Below are positions 23,731 through 33,838 of a stretch of DNA of 64,000 nucleotides, piece by piece; the first letter of the stretch is position 1, and each line of letters starts with the position of its first letter. The position numbers and the translations under genes are program-made. Under the pieces are notes generated by a model. The model did no database searches and was not told the DNA's origin. It saw only the letters and a list, made by a program, of their open reading frames with translations. Origin of the DNA: Vibrio sp. Of7-15 (GTDB lineage Bacteria > Pseudomonadota > Gammaproteobacteria > Enterobacterales > Vibrionaceae). Location: the NCBI RefSeq assembly GCF_022347565.1, contig NZ_JAKRGH010000006.1, positions 124,001 to 188,000 on the forward strand, given 5' to 3'.

Positions 23731-23744
23731 AGATAGCACTATCT
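23731..23744. promoter_or_regulatory. Inverted repeat upstream of the RND operon, possible operator
   Basis: AGATAG-CA-CTATCT lies 67 bases before the first adaptor gene. A looser pair, ACTCTAA (23674-23680) and TTAGAGT (23720-23726), flanks it upstream. Efflux operons are often repressed by dyad-binding TetR proteins, but no regulator gene is adjacent. Nothing else is seen in 23613-23810. Confidence 0.35.
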
Positions 23745-23810
23745 GATTTATTCTTCTACTTTGATCTATAAGTATAAATTGAATCAATATGTGTCAAGGA
23801 TTGAGCCCTT

Positions 23811-24848
23811 ATGTATAGCAAGATGGTTTTAGCTACGCTCGTTAGTGCTAGCTTGTTAGTTGGGTGCGAAAAAAAGGAACAGGTGATCCCTGAACCCGAA
23901 TCTCGCCCGGCTAAAATGTTTACTGTATCGGTGGGGGATCATGCTTCACACCGTACCTTTCCTGTCATCGTTGAGGCTGGTGATAAGGCTGTATTAGCGT
24001 TTCGTGTTCCGGGGCAATTAGCGAGTCTTTCTGTACACGCGGGCGAGTTAGTGAAAAAAGGCCAAGAGCTCGCCGCTTTGAATTCTGATGAATACTCTTT
24101 ATTAAAAAAGCAAGCTCAGGCGAACTATGAATTGGCCGAAGTGCAGTTCAAACGGATAGCCAAGTTACGTAAAGATAAAGTCGTTTCTGAACAAGATTTT
24201 GATTCAGCAAAAGCGAGCTTGACGGAAGCTCGTGCTGCCTTAGATCAAGCCAGTGCTAATTTGAGCTACACCAAGCTTCAGGCTCCTTATGACGGGGCTA
24301 TCTCGATTATTTCTTTTGAAAATTTTGAATATGTCGGTGCAAAGCAAGATGTTATGCATATTCAAACTAACCAAGTGCTGAATGCTGTGTTCCAATTACC
24401 TGATCACCTTTTACAGCGTTTTAGCTATGGAGAGGACATTGACGCTCAGGTGACGTTTGATGCGTTTCCAAAGCGCAGTTTTCCGGTGGAATTTCAAGAA
24501 ATTGATACGGAAGCAAACCCCAATACGAACAGCTATAAAGTGACGACGGTAATGAGTCGCCCAAGTGATTTAGGGGTGTTACCTGGCATGTCTGGTCAGA
24601 TTAAGTTGACGATTCCAAAAGGGAAAAGTGGCCGTTTACCGAAAGCGGCGTTAATTGAACAGAATGGCGAGACATGGGTTTGGCGTGTTGATGATCAAGG
24701 CCGTATCGAAAAAGTAAAAGTAGCCTTGAATGAGAAACGACAAGTCATTGATGGCTTACAAGATGGCGATCAGATTATTTCTTCCGGTGTAACGGACTTG
24801 GTAGAAGGCATGAAGGTACGTGAATGGATTAAGGAGCGAGGGCTATAA
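23811..24848 (+). CDS. RND efflux periplasmic adaptor (membrane fusion protein), lipoprotein 1
   Basis: The 345-residue protein has a lipoprotein signal ending LLVGC near residue 19 (ATG at 23811, or the Met at 23823). A biotinyl-lipoyl-like half-motif follows (VPGQLASLSVHAGELVKKGQELAAL), then an alpha-hairpin (ANYELAEVQFKRIAKLRKDK ... ALDQASANLSYTKLQAPYDG), the returning lipoyl half and beta-barrel segments: the standard adaptor order of HlyD/AcrA-type proteins. It links an inner-membrane RND pump to an outer-membrane channel. It is the first of three genes; the next starts 1 base after its stop. Substrate range cannot be read from sequence. Confidence 0.9.
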   Translation: MYSKMVLATLVSASLLVGCEKKEQVIPEPESRPAKMFTVSVGDHASHRTFPVIVEAGDKAVLAFRVPGQLASLSVHAGELVKKGQELAALNSDEYSLLKKQAQANYELAEVQFKRIAKLRKDKVVSEQDFDSAKASLTEARAALDQASANLSYTKLQAPYDGAISIISFENFEYVGAKQDVMHIQTNQVLNAVFQLPDHLLQRFSYGEDIDAQVTFDAFPKRSFPVEFQEIDTEANPNTNSYKVTTVMSRPSDLGVLPGMSGQIKLTIPKGKSGRLPKAALIEQNGETWVWRVDDQGRIEKVKVALNEKRQVIDGLQDGDQIISSGVTDLVEGMKVREWIKERGL

Positions 24849-24849
24849 C

Positions 24850-25929
24850 ATGAAATTTTTATTTCCAATCAGCCTGATCACCAGCGCACTTGTGCTTTCT
24901 GGCTGTACGCCTCCTGCACAACAAACGGAAATGTCACTGCCGATTGTGACAGCGTATAACGTTAATGATCAAGCGACGGCCGATAAGTTGTATTTTCCTG
25001 CTGTGGCTACCGCAGCCGATCGTTCTCATCTGAGTTTTCGAGTGGCTGGTGAGATTCAAAAGCTGGTTGTAAAAGCGGGTGATTTTGTTACTAAAGGCCA
25101 GTTAATCGCCAGTATTGATACGACAGATTATCGCTTAGCCGTAGATGATGCAAAAGCACGTTACTCGGTTGCGAATAGCCAATACAAGCGTTCAAAACCT
25201 TTAGTTGATAAAGGGCTTTTAGCGAAATCTCAATTTGATGAGCTGGCTGCTCAGCGAAAAATTGCGAAAGCTGAACTAGATTTAGCCAATTTGAGATTAA
25301 GCTTTACCTCATTACGAGCACCAGCCGATGGGGTTATTTCACGTGTGTCGGTTGAAGAATTTGAGAATGTTCAAGTTGGTCAGCAAGTTGTGAATATTCA
25401 CAGCACGACAGACGTAGACATTATGCTGCAAGTCCCAGACAAAGTTTATGCAAATCAGCCTGATGCAAAAGTGATTGATACGATTGAATCGATCGTGCGT
25501 CTCGATAATGGCTCAGAATACATAGCGAAAATAAAAGAGTTTACCACTGAGCCCGATCCGGCATCTGGTTCGTATATGGTTACGCTAACCATGCCAATGC
25601 CAGAAGATAAATTCATTTTAGATGGCATGGCAGTGGAAGTAACAACCGACAGCAAGGAGGTTGGAATTAATACCCCCGAAGGTATTTCCATTCCTATAGA
25701 AGCAATTTTTAATGCTGATGGTGACAAATTAAATAGCTTAGAAAAATACGTTTGGGTGATTAACGATCAAAACGTGGTGACTAAGCAGCCTGTTGTGACA
25801 AACAAGGTAAGCAGTGGTGGAGTCCGAGTTGTGAAAGGGATCAATCAAGGAGATCGTATTGTGATTGCAGGAGTTTCACGATTACGTGATGGTATGACAG
25901 TTCAGCTGTCTAAGCAGGAGGCACAATAA
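24850..25929 (+). CDS. RND efflux periplasmic adaptor, lipoprotein 2
   Basis: The second adaptor, 359 residues from the ATG at 24850, has the lipoprotein signal MKFLFPISLITSALVLSGC. It shows the same order of lipoyl half-motif (FRVAGEIQKLVVKAGDFVTK), alpha-hairpin and closing lipoyl half (SLRAPADGVISRVSV) as the upstream gene, but the two proteins are only distantly alike, so this is not a recent tandem duplication. GAGGG is found upstream at good spacing. The stop overlaps the pump start (TAATG). Two unequal adaptors for one pump recall Vibrio systems such as VexIJK and VmeTUV, where both adaptors are needed. Confidence 0.9.
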   Translation: MKFLFPISLITSALVLSGCTPPAQQTEMSLPIVTAYNVNDQATADKLYFPAVATAADRSHLSFRVAGEIQKLVVKAGDFVTKGQLIASIDTTDYRLAVDDAKARYSVANSQYKRSKPLVDKGLLAKSQFDELAAQRKIAKAELDLANLRLSFTSLRAPADGVISRVSVEEFENVQVGQQVVNIHSTTDVDIMLQVPDKVYANQPDAKVIDTIESIVRLDNGSEYIAKIKEFTTEPDPASGSYMVTLTMPMPEDKFILDGMAVEVTTDSKEVGINTPEGISIPIEAIFNADGDKLNSLEKYVWVINDQNVVTKQPVVTNKVSSGGVRVVKGINQGDRIVIAGVSRLRDGMTVQLSKQEAQ

Positions 25930-28900
25930 TGAATCAGGGACAGGGCATTGCCGCCTATTTCATTAAAAACAGCGTGATAAGTTGGATGCTCGCATTGATT
26001 TTTTTAATCGGTGGTATCTCTGCTTTTTTTGGGTTGGGTCGATTGGAAGATCCTGCCTTCACCATTAAAGATGCCATGGTTGTCACTTCATATCCAGGCG
26101 CTACCCCGCTTCAAGTGGAAGAAGAGGTCACTTACCCACTGGAAAAAGCCATCCAGCAATTAAGCTATGTGGATGAAGTTAATTCTATTTCCAGTCGTGG
26201 TATGTCTCAAATTACAGTGACCATGAAAAATAACTATGGCCCTGATGACTTGCCACAAATTTGGGATGAACTTCGCCGGAAAGTCAATGACTTGAAAGCT
26301 CAGCTGCCACCAGGGGTGAATGATCCTAGTGTGATTGATGATTTTGGTGACGTATTCGGTATTCTTTTGGCCGTGACGGGTAAAGGTTATTCCTATAAAG
26401 AATTATTAGATTATGTTGATTACTTACGCCGTGAGTTAGAGCTAATTGATGGAGTGGGTAAAGTTTCGGTCTCGGGTGCTCAGCAAGAGCAAGTTTTCAT
26501 TGAAATTTCGATGAAGCGATTAGGTAATTTAGGTATATCACCGAACACTATCTATAGCTTACTATCTACTCAAAATGCCGTTTCTAATGCTGGTGCAGTA
26601 CGAGTTGGCTCTGAGTACATTCAAATTCATCCAACGGGCGAGTTTAATGATGTGGAGCAGCTGGGTGATTTAATTATTACTGAAGGAGGAACGGAAGGGG
26701 CGCTTTATCTTCGTGATGTAGCTGAAATTAAACGAGGCTACATCGAAGTACCGACGAACATCATCAATTATAACGGTAACTTTGCTCTTAATGTGGGGAT
26801 CTCGTTCAGCAGCGGTGTGAATGTTGTTGAAATTGGCAAGTTGGTTGATCAGCGCCTTGCTGAATTAAAATATCAACAACCGATTGGGATTGATATTGGT
26901 GAAGTGTACAGCCAGCCTAAAGAAGTCGATAAATCGGTTAGCAGTTTCGTTATCAGCTTAGCTCAAGCGGTTGCGATCGTTATCGTTGTGCTGTTGTTCT
27001 TTATGGGTATTAAATCTGGCGTTCTTATCGGCTTGATTCTGCTACTGACGGTGTCAGGTACTTTTGTCTTTATGAAGTACTACCAGATTGATTTACAACG
27101 TATTTCACTTGGTGCGTTAGTGATTGCATTAGGTATGCTGGTGGACAACGCCATTGTGGTGGTAGAAGGTATTTTGATTGGCTTGCAAAAAGGCCGAACC
27201 AGAATGCAGGCTGCTACAGATATTGTTACTCAGACCAAGTGGCCATTACTTGGTGCAACTGTGATTGCCGTTACTGCTTTTGCACCAATTGGCTTGTCAG
27301 CAGATGCGACCGGTGAATATTGTGGAACCTTGTTTACTGTTCTGCTGATTTCATTAATGCTGAGTTGGTTTACTGCTATTTCATTAACTCCATTCTTTGC
27401 CTCACTGTTCTTTAAAGATCCTGAAAGCAATGCGGAAGGGGAAGTGGTAGAGGCAGAACCATACAATGGTATGGTGTTCGTGATATACAAGAAATTCCTT
27501 GAATTCTGTATGAACCGTGCATGGCTAACGGTGTTTTTCTTAATTGTGGCTTTAGGCGCTAGCTTATACGGCTTTACAAAAGTGAAGCAGTCCTTCTTCC
27601 CATCTTCTACCACGCCTCTGTTCTTAGTTGATGTTTGGATGCCAGAAGGTACGGACATTCGAGCGACAAATACTAAGTTAAAAGCGTTAGAAAGTTGGTT
27701 ATCAGAGCAAACTGAAGTGGAACACGTAACCACGACAGCAGGTAAAGGCTTACAACGTTTTATGCTGACGTATGCTCCTGAAAAAAGCTATGGCGCTTAT
27801 GGTGAGATCGTCACGCGTGTAAGCAGCTATGAAGTGTTAGAGCCACTAATGGCGCGTTTCCGTGAACGTGTGGAAACACAATTTCCTGAAATTCAGTACA
27901 AATTAAAACGTATTGAATTAGGCCCAGGCTCTGGTTCAAAAATTGAAGCTCGCATTGTTGGTGCTGATCCAACGGTACTGAGAACTTTGGCTGCACAAGT
28001 TATGGATGTGATGCACGCTGACGCAGGTGCTCATAATATTCGTCATGATTGGCGCGAACGTACCAAAGTGTTAGAGCCTAAATTTAATGAAAGCCAAGCA
28101 CGCCGTTACGGTATTACCAAAGCGGATGTTGATGAGCTACTGGAAATGACGTTCTCAGGCAAATCGGTTGGTGTTTATCGTGATGGCACGACCCTAATGC
28201 CAATTGTTGCCCGTTTACCAGAAACCGAGCGTGTAGATGTAAACTCTATTGAAGGTATGAAAATTTGGAGCCCAGCTCTAGGCCAGTATATTCCTTTACA
28301 GCAAGTGATCCTTGGTTATGACTTACGTTGGGAAGACCCACTAGTGGTACGTAAAAACCGTAAGCGTATGTTAACTATCATGGCGGACCCTGATCCACTT
28401 GGTCAGGAAACAGCCGCTAGTTTACAAAAGCGTTTACAGCCACAAATTGAAGCCATTGAGTTCCCTTCTGGTTACAGCTTGGAGTGGGGTGGTGAATATG
28501 AGTCGTCTGGGGAAGCTCAAGCATCGTTGTTCCAAACAATGCCAATGGGTTACTTGTTCATGTTCCTGATTACCGTGTTCTTGTTTAATTCTGTTAAAGA
28601 GCCATTGATCGTTTGGTTAACGGTTCCGTTGGCGGTAATTGGGGTGTCATGTGGCTTGTTGTTACTCGATACACCATTTGGCTTTATGGCCCTACTTGGG
28701 TTCTTGAGTTTAACAGGGATGCTGCTAAAAAATGGTATTGTTCTACTGGATCAAATAGAAATCGAAATGCATTCAGGCAAAGAGCCTTATAAAGCGGTGG
28801 TTGACGCGTCATTAAGTCGTGTTCGACCAGTGTGTATGGCAGCGATTACGACCATTTTAGGTATGATCCCATTGTTACCTGATATTTTCTTTAAACCCAT

Positions 28901-29003
28901 GGCCGTTACTATTATGTTCGGATTAGGTTTCGCAACAGTATTAACATTGATTGTGGTTCCTGTGCTTTACCGAATTTTCCATCGAGTGAAAGTACCAGCT
29001 TAA
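25929..29003 (+). CDS. RND-family efflux permease
   Basis: This 1024-residue inner-membrane proton/drug antiporter of the AcrB/HAE type has twelve predicted helices: TM1 near residues 14-32, two large periplasmic loops, and TM2-6 and TM7-12 clusters. The TM4 signature reads GALVIALGMLVDNAIVVVEG; the first of the two proton-relay Asp residues of AcrB is kept and the second position is Asn, as in many non-AcrB clades. GGAGG precedes the ATG, which overlaps the adaptor stop by one base. No outer-membrane factor gene follows, so a TolC-like channel must come from elsewhere. Likely exported compounds are bile salts, detergents or drugs, by analogy only. Confidence 0.93.
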   Translation: MNQGQGIAAYFIKNSVISWMLALIFLIGGISAFFGLGRLEDPAFTIKDAMVVTSYPGATPLQVEEEVTYPLEKAIQQLSYVDEVNSISSRGMSQITVTMKNNYGPDDLPQIWDELRRKVNDLKAQLPPGVNDPSVIDDFGDVFGILLAVTGKGYSYKELLDYVDYLRRELELIDGVGKVSVSGAQQEQVFIEISMKRLGNLGISPNTIYSLLSTQNAVSNAGAVRVGSEYIQIHPTGEFNDVEQLGDLIITEGGTEGALYLRDVAEIKRGYIEVPTNIINYNGNFALNVGISFSSGVNVVEIGKLVDQRLAELKYQQPIGIDIGEVYSQPKEVDKSVSSFVISLAQAVAIVIVVLLFFMGIKSGVLIGLILLLTVSGTFVFMKYYQIDLQRISLGALVIALGMLVDNAIVVVEGILIGLQKGRTRMQAATDIVTQTKWPLLGATVIAVTAFAPIGLSADATGEYCGTLFTVLLISLMLSWFTAISLTPFFASLFFKDPESNAEGEVVEAEPYNGMVFVIYKKFLEFCMNRAWLTVFFLIVALGASLYGFTKVKQSFFPSSTTPLFLVDVWMPEGTDIRATNTKLKALESWLSEQTEVEHVTTTAGKGLQRFMLTYAPEKSYGAYGEIVTRVSSYEVLEPLMARFRERVETQFPEIQYKLKRIELGPGSGSKIEARIVGADPTVLRTLAAQVMDVMHADAGAHNIRHDWRERTKVLEPKFNESQARRYGITKADVDELLEMTFSGKSVGVYRDGTTLMPIVARLPETERVDVNSIEGMKIWSPALGQYIPLQQVILGYDLRWEDPLVVRKNRKRMLTIMADPDPLGQETAASLQKRLQPQIEAIEFPSGYSLEWGGEYESSGEAQASLFQTMPMGYLFMFLITVFLFNSVKEPLIVWLTVPLAVIGVSCGLLLLDTPFGFMALLGFLSLTGMLLKNGIVLLDQIEIEMHSGKEPYKAVVDASLSRVRPVCMAAITTILGMIPLLPDIFFKPMAVTIMFGLGFATVLTLIVVPVLYRIFHRVKVPA

Positions 29004-29175
29004 TATGAAAATAAGCAGCTAGCGCAGAGTGCTAGTTGTTTACTTCATCTTGCCTCTACTGTGGCGATTCTAACGACGTTAGGTCCGCTTAAAGGGGGAG
29101 TAAAGTATCGAGTTCAGGTATTTATATTGATTGATGGTAATTAGGTCTTTGAATTGATAAGACGCTGTAAAAAAT

Positions 29176-29208
29176 AAAAGCGAAGCCCGATTGTGGCTTC
29201 GCTTTTTT
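29176..29208. terminator. Bidirectional terminator between RND pump and chemoreceptor genes
   Basis: A perfect 12-bp stem (29176-29187 with 29195-29206) has a 7-nt loop and a T-run on the + strand, between convergent genes. It is 170 bases after the pump stop; a weaker stem (CTAGC/GCTAG near 29020) lies closer to it. Confidence 0.9.
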
Positions 29209-29249
29209 GTTGGTTAGAGCAGGGAAAACGCAGTTATATGGAAGGGATC

Positions 29250-31241
29250 TTACAGCTTAAATTGGTGAACAAGCTCATTCTGCTGGCTAGCCAGTTCATC
29301 CAGTTTGTGACTGGCTTGAGAGACTTGATTCATGGCCGCATAGTTTTCATCAGAAATGCTGCTTATTCCCTCCAAACTGCGGGCAATTTCTGAACTGGTC
29401 GCTGTTTGTTCAGCGGCAGCTTGTGAAATATGGCTGCTCATTTGGCTAATCTCTAAAATGAGGGCTTGAATTTCTTCCATTGCACCATTGGCATCAGAAG
29501 CTTGAGAAACGCTTTGCTCCATGTCTGACACACAGCTTTCAATCACTCGGGTTGCCTTGTGAGAGCTAGATTGTAGGTTACTGATCATTGATTCAATTTC
29601 AGAGGTTGAATCCGTCGTTCGTTTGGCAAGCACACGGACTTCATCGGCAACTACCGCAAAGCCTCTTCCTTGCTCTCCTGCTCGTGCTGCTTCAATGGCC
29701 GCATTAAGAGCCAGTAGGTTGGTTTGATCGGCAATGTTTCTTATAACATCTAAAATTGAGCCTATTTCGCTGCTCATGTGCTGTAAATTGCTCACGGCTT
29801 GCACCGATTCATCCAGTCGGTTAGAAAGCTGACGAACGGTTGAAATATTACTGCTCATGACGGTTCTACCCGTTTCAGATGCGGCTTCCACTTGGTGCAC
29901 CTTTTCTAATGAGCTTTGAGAGCTTTGAGCAACTTCATGAACGGAGTGCTCCATTTGGGTCATGGCCGCAGCTACACCTCCAGTTTGCTCTCTTTGTTCA
30001 TTAAGCTGCTGTTGAGCGGTGGCGGTAATAGTTTGGTTTTTTGCTGCAACGGCTGTCAGTTCATCAGAAGCCTTATTGAGCTTTATTAAGATCCCTTGCA
30101 AGTTATCAGCAAGTGTATTGATAAACTTACCGAGTTGCGCAAATTCGTTGTTGTGTTTTATTTCAATACGCTGGGTCATGTCGCCATTGGTCAGGGCTTC
30201 TAAGGTGAGTAAGGTTCGCTTTAAAGGCACGCGAACGCTTTGCGCAATACTCCATCCAATGCCTGCGGAAAGTAAAGAAACGATAACCCCTAGGGCGATT
30301 GCACGAGAAAACCCTTGATCATAAGCCTTTTCTGCTTCTTGAAGGCTTGCTGTCATTTGGCGGTTGGCTTCATCATTAAACGCATCCAGTAAGGTGATTG
30401 CGTTGTCAATTTCAGCCGCTAGGGTGGCGATATTAGCGTAGAGCTTATTTTTCGATTGGATGTAGTTAAAGTGAATGTCGAGCACGCCACCTTTTTTCCC
30501 CACATCTTGGCTAAATTGGTTTACGGATTTATCAAAGACACTCTTTAATGCAGGGAGCTGGGTGGTTAGGCCTCGATAGGCGTAGTTTAGGTGAGTGACG
30601 GCTTTTTTGTTTTTGGTTACCGCTTTTTTGACGAACTCTTCATCGCTGCTGGCTAATGCATCAGACGTGACGACCTCAGCATCTTTTAGTTTTAAAAAGT
30701 AGCTTTTGGCCATGACTTTGACCGAGATGCTGTTTTGATCATCCACATATTCTTTCATGCGAACACTCAGCTCGGTATGCAATTGCTGAAATTGTCTAGA
30801 TGCCTGCTGGCCAAGTGCTTGCGCAGACAGCATAGATTGGTAGTTGCTCATCGCTGTTTCTGCTTCTGAAAAATAACGTTGTTCAAGCTTGAGTAGCGCA
30901 GAGAGTTGAGAGCTTAGAGTTGGGTTGGTATCAGTAGCGCGTTGTAGGTTAGCTAATGCGGCTTTGAATTCTTGATGAGCAGAGGAAAAATTCTTTTTCA
31001 CCTCAGCCATTCTTTCTGGTTCTTGGCTTGTTAAGTAATCTTTGAAGGATTTGTCTGCGGCCAGTAATTGAACACTGGTTTGGTTTGATAAGGTAACAAG
31101 GGGCATGGAAGTGGTTGTTACCGACTCTAATTGAGTGTGGATTGTGCCTGTACTATTAAGCATCATTACAACGGTCGTGATAAAAAGTACCACGATCATC
31201 GTAAAAGCCGCATACATTCGGCGGATTACAGATGTGTTCAT
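29250..31241 (-). CDS. Methyl-accepting chemotaxis protein with helical-bundle sensor
   Basis: The 663-residue receptor has TM1 at about residues 9-28 and a long all-helical periplasmic domain of about 270 residues, likely a helical-bimodular (HBM) or double four-helix bundle. TM2 is at about 312-333, followed by HAMP and the methyl-accepting signalling domain with the conserved tip [23 protein letters not shown] receptors in other bacteria bind organic acids or similar small ligands; no ligand residues can be assigned here. The gene is a lone unit, transcribed away from hinT, with its own promoter in 31242-31527. Confidence 0.9.
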   Translation of the reverse strand: MNTSVIRRMYAAFTMIVVLFITTVVMMLNSTGTIHTQLESVTTTSMPLVTLSNQTSVQLLAADKSFKDYLTSQEPERMAEVKKNFSSAHQEFKAALANLQRATDTNPTLSSQLSALLKLEQRYFSEAETAMSNYQSMLSAQALGQQASRQFQQLHTELSVRMKEYVDDQNSISVKVMAKSYFLKLKDAEVVTSDALASSDEEFVKKAVTKNKKAVTHLNYAYRGLTTQLPALKSVFDKSVNQFSQDVGKKGGVLDIHFNYIQSKNKLYANIATLAAEIDNAITLLDAFNDEANRQMTASLQEAEKAYDQGFSRAIALGVIVSLLSAGIGWSIAQSVRVPLKRTLLTLEALTNGDMTQRIEIKHNNEFAQLGKFINTLADNLQGILIKLNKASDELTAVAAKNQTITATAQQQLNEQREQTGGVAAAMTQMEHSVHEVAQSSQSSLEKVHQVEAASETGRTVMSSNISTVRQLSNRLDESVQAVSNLQHMSSEIGSILDVIRNIADQTNLLALNAAIEAARAGEQGRGFAVVADEVRVLAKRTTDSTSEIESMISNLQSSSHKATRVIESCVSDMEQSVSQASDANGAMEEIQALILEISQMSSHISQAAAEQTATSSEIARSLEGISSISDENYAAMNQVSQASHKLDELASQQNELVHQFKL

Positions 31242-31527
31242 AATGTCCCTATTTCTCTGTTCTTAATGTTGGTAACGCTGTCGCCAAAGGCAAAAATGAA
31301 CTCAATAAATGATTTTAAAAGTGATTTCTAAAATATGAGGTCATAAAAATATAGCTACGGATAATAATAATTACCGGAAGAACATACTTTGACCATGCCG
31401 ACATATTTGACATTTGTAACAACAATTTATTAAACTACGCCTTGTTTAAAACGCTGTTCATTATTGTTTTTGGTTCTCTTCTGCCGCATACTCACTGCTA
31501 CAGTAACAATCAGTAATGGAGCAAGTT

Positions 31528-31878
31528 ATGGCGGAAGAAACAATCTTCAGCAAAATTATTCGTAAGGAAATCCCAGCAGATATTTTATATCAAGATGATT
31601 TGGTTACCGCGATTCGCGATATTAACCCACGCGCGCCAAGTCACATTTTGATTATTCCTAACAAGTTGATCCCAACAATGAATGACATTGAAGCGGATGA
31701 CGAGCTTGTAATGGGGCGTTTGTTTACTGTTGCTAAGAAGCTGGCAGAAGCAGAAGGCATTGCCGAAGACGGTTACCGTGTGATCATGAATTGTAATTCT
31801 CACGGTGGACAAGAAGTTTATCATATTCACATGCATTTAGTGGGTGGCCGCCCGTTAGGGCCAATGTTAGTGAGCTAA
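31528..31878 (+). CDS. hinT: HIT-family purine nucleoside phosphoramidase
   Basis: HinT hydrolyses AMP-lysine and other phosphoramidates. The 116-residue protein ([20 protein letters not shown]) carries the histidine triad [10 protein letters not shown] near its C-terminus. GGAG sits six bases before the ATG at 31528; the ATG at 31516 is less well placed. It heads a stretch in the order hinT, COG3014, ycfL, lpoB, thiK, and E. coli has hinT-ycfL-lpoB-thiK, so synteny supports the call. A terminator follows, so the lipoprotein genes downstream are at least partly separate. Confidence 0.95.
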   Translation: MAEETIFSKIIRKEIPADILYQDDLVTAIRDINPRAPSHILIIPNKLIPTMNDIEADDELVMGRLFTVAKKLAEAEGIAEDGYRVIMNCNSHGGQEVYHIHMHLVGGRPLGPMLVS

Positions 31879-31904
31879 CACATTGAGATAACATACAACG
31901 TAGT

Positions 31905-31940
31905 AAGGCTCGGTATAGGTTAACTAATTGGGCCTTTTTT
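31905..31940 (+). terminator. Rho-independent terminator of hinT
   Basis: AAGGCTC (31905-31911) pairs with GGGCCTT (31930-31936) through one G-U around an 18-nt loop, and a T-run follows. Confidence 0.7.
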
Positions 31941-32018
31941 ATTGAATTGCCTTTTCATCAAATGGGGAGTAGGAGTAATGGTGAGATGACTCTGTGTTGG
32001 AGCCCCAATCGTTCTAAA

Positions 32019-33416
32019 ATGACAAAATTAATACGACAAGGGTTTATTGCTCTGGTGAGTGCAGGTCTGGTTGCGTGTTCGAACCTATCTGCGGGTAACT
32101 TATTTAGTCATTATTCACAACAAACCAGCGCTACGTATCAGTTGTTGAGTTCGGGCCAATATGCGCAAGCCATAGATCAGCTACCAGATGGAGTAGCGGG
32201 AGACATTTTAGATAATATGGAGCGCGGTCGATTAGAGTTTTTAAACGCTAATTACCCCGGTAGCTTAGCGGCTTTGAATGCCAGTGATGCGGCAGTAAAA
32301 GAGTGGCAACAGCAGGCGAGTATTTCTATTTCCGAGTCGGCTAATACAGTTGGTTCGTTTATTACCAACGATAATCTACGAAGCTACCAACCATCGGATT
32401 ATGAGCTTGGTTTTTTACACCTTTATTTGTCCCTTAATTATTTAAAAAAAGGGGATTTAGAAGGTGCTTTGGTTGAAGTTCGGCGTGCTAACTTAGTGCA
32501 AGAGCAAGCAAGAAAAGAACGAGAAAAAGAACTTCGCTCCGCAGAAAAATCAGCAAAAGAGCAGGGCATATCCCCAAACTTAGGGAGTGTGTTATCGCGT
32601 TACCCAAATGCTGGGAAAACATTACAAGCAGTGCAAAATGGTTATCTGTTTTTCTATTCAGGTTTGCTGTATGAAACAGAAGGGAACTTAAACAGCGCTT
32701 ATATTGATTACAAACGGGCTTTAGCGGTAGCACCTGAGAATAACGTGGTCATTGAGGCAACGCTTCGTACGGCAACTAAGTTAGGCATGAAACAAGATTT
32801 AGCTAAGCTTACCCGTCGTTATGGCCAATATCAGCCTTTACCTCGTCATCAAGGTCGAGTGATAGTGATTGACGAGCAAAGTGTGGTTAAGGCTTTGCAA
32901 GGTTGGAAACAGCCGCTGCCTTTATATGATAGTCATGGTAATACTGCTATTTATAACCTTGCTTTACCTTATTACCCTAATACGAAGGTGAGGGATGTGT
33001 CTCCGCTGCGACTAGATGAGAAAAATATCGTGGGAAGCACGGTGGTGAACGTGAATGCGATGGCGGAGCGTGATCTCACTGAACGGTTACCAGCGATGGT
33101 AGTCAGACAAGCTTTACGTATTGTGGCTAAAGATGGATTACGAAAAACAACTCGTGGTTCCAGTAATGAAGAACTAGGTAATTTATTATTTAACATATAC
33201 AACACCTTGAGTGAGCAGCCAGACACAAGGAGCTGGCAATCTTTACCTGCTCAGGTGCAGCTTTACAGCAAGGCATTAAGTGCTGGGAAACATCATTTAA
33301 GTTGGAATGGTGAACAATTGGAATTTGATGTGTCTAAAGGGAAAACAACTCTGATTTGGGCATCAAGACAAGGAATCTCCACCACATGGTGGCAAATAAA
33401 ATTAGGAGAAATCTAA
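32019..33416 (+). CDS. COG3014 family lipoprotein
   Basis: From the ATG at 32019 the protein is 465 residues with a clear lipoprotein signal, MTKLIRQGFIALVSAGLVAC; earlier in-frame starts would spoil it. The N-terminal half is helical with TPR-like repeats (SSGQYAQAIDQLPDG ... LNYLKKGDLEGALVEVRRAN ... GNLNSAYIDYKRALAVAP), the C-terminal half more beta-rich. Family members are uncharacterised and often neighbour YcfL and LpoB; a role in assembling or stabilising envelope complexes is inference from that context and the TPRs. The stop overlaps the ycfL start by one base (TAATG), showing tight coupling. E. coli lacks a gene here between hinT and ycfL. Confidence 0.82.
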   Translation: MTKLIRQGFIALVSAGLVACSNLSAGNLFSHYSQQTSATYQLLSSGQYAQAIDQLPDGVAGDILDNMERGRLEFLNANYPGSLAALNASDAAVKEWQQQASISISESANTVGSFITNDNLRSYQPSDYELGFLHLYLSLNYLKKGDLEGALVEVRRANLVQEQARKEREKELRSAEKSAKEQGISPNLGSVLSRYPNAGKTLQAVQNGYLFFYSGLLYETEGNLNSAYIDYKRALAVAPENNVVIEATLRTATKLGMKQDLAKLTRRYGQYQPLPRHQGRVIVIDEQSVVKALQGWKQPLPLYDSHGNTAIYNLALPYYPNTKVRDVSPLRLDEKNIVGSTVVNVNAMAERDLTERLPAMVVRQALRIVAKDGLRKTTRGSSNEELGNLLFNIYNTLSEQPDTRSWQSLPAQVQLYSKALSAGKHHLSWNGEQLEFDVSKGKTTLIWASRQGISTTWWQIKLGEI

Positions 33417-33802
33417 TGAAATGGTTGTCTGCTTTATTACTGTCTGTGTTGCTAATGGGTTGTAGTGCCCATACTACGGGGATCAGCGTAGACAGTGATA
33501 CACAAAAAGTCGTGTTTGGAGACAATGTTCTTGGTGGTCGTTTAATGATCAATAAAGCAGGTAGCCATCACATTAATGGCTTGATGCAAGGGATCGTTAG
33601 CATGACAAGCCGTTATGCCGGCGACCAAAATTTGCAATATCGCTTTTATTGGTATGATGGCCAAGGCTTAGAAATCAACGGAAGCGATTCTCCTTGGCGT
33701 CAATTGATTGTACATGGTATGGATACGGTCAGTGTACAAGAAGTGGCACTAAGCCCAGAGGCGACTCAGTATCGAATTCAGATTCGTCAAGCAAGTAACT
33801 AA
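33416..33802 (+). CDS. ycfL: YcfL family lipoprotein
   Basis: The 128-residue protein has a lipoprotein signal, MKWLSALLLSVLLMGC. AGGAG lies nine bases before the ATG, which overlaps the preceding stop. The mature part is a small beta-sandwich-like domain (LQYRFYWYDGQGLEI is characteristic of YcfL/DUF1425). Function is unknown; YcfL is encoded next to the peptidoglycan synthase activator lpoB in many gammaproteobacteria, so an envelope role is inferred. lpoB starts 36 bases downstream on the same strand. Confidence 0.85.
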   Translation: MKWLSALLLSVLLMGCSAHTTGISVDSDTQKVVFGDNVLGGRLMINKAGSHHINGLMQGIVSMTSRYAGDQNLQYRFYWYDGQGLEINGSDSPWRQLIVHGMDTVSVQEVALSPEATQYRIQIRQASN

Positions 33803-33838
33803 GAATAAGATCTACATTAAAATAAGGTTATACATATT

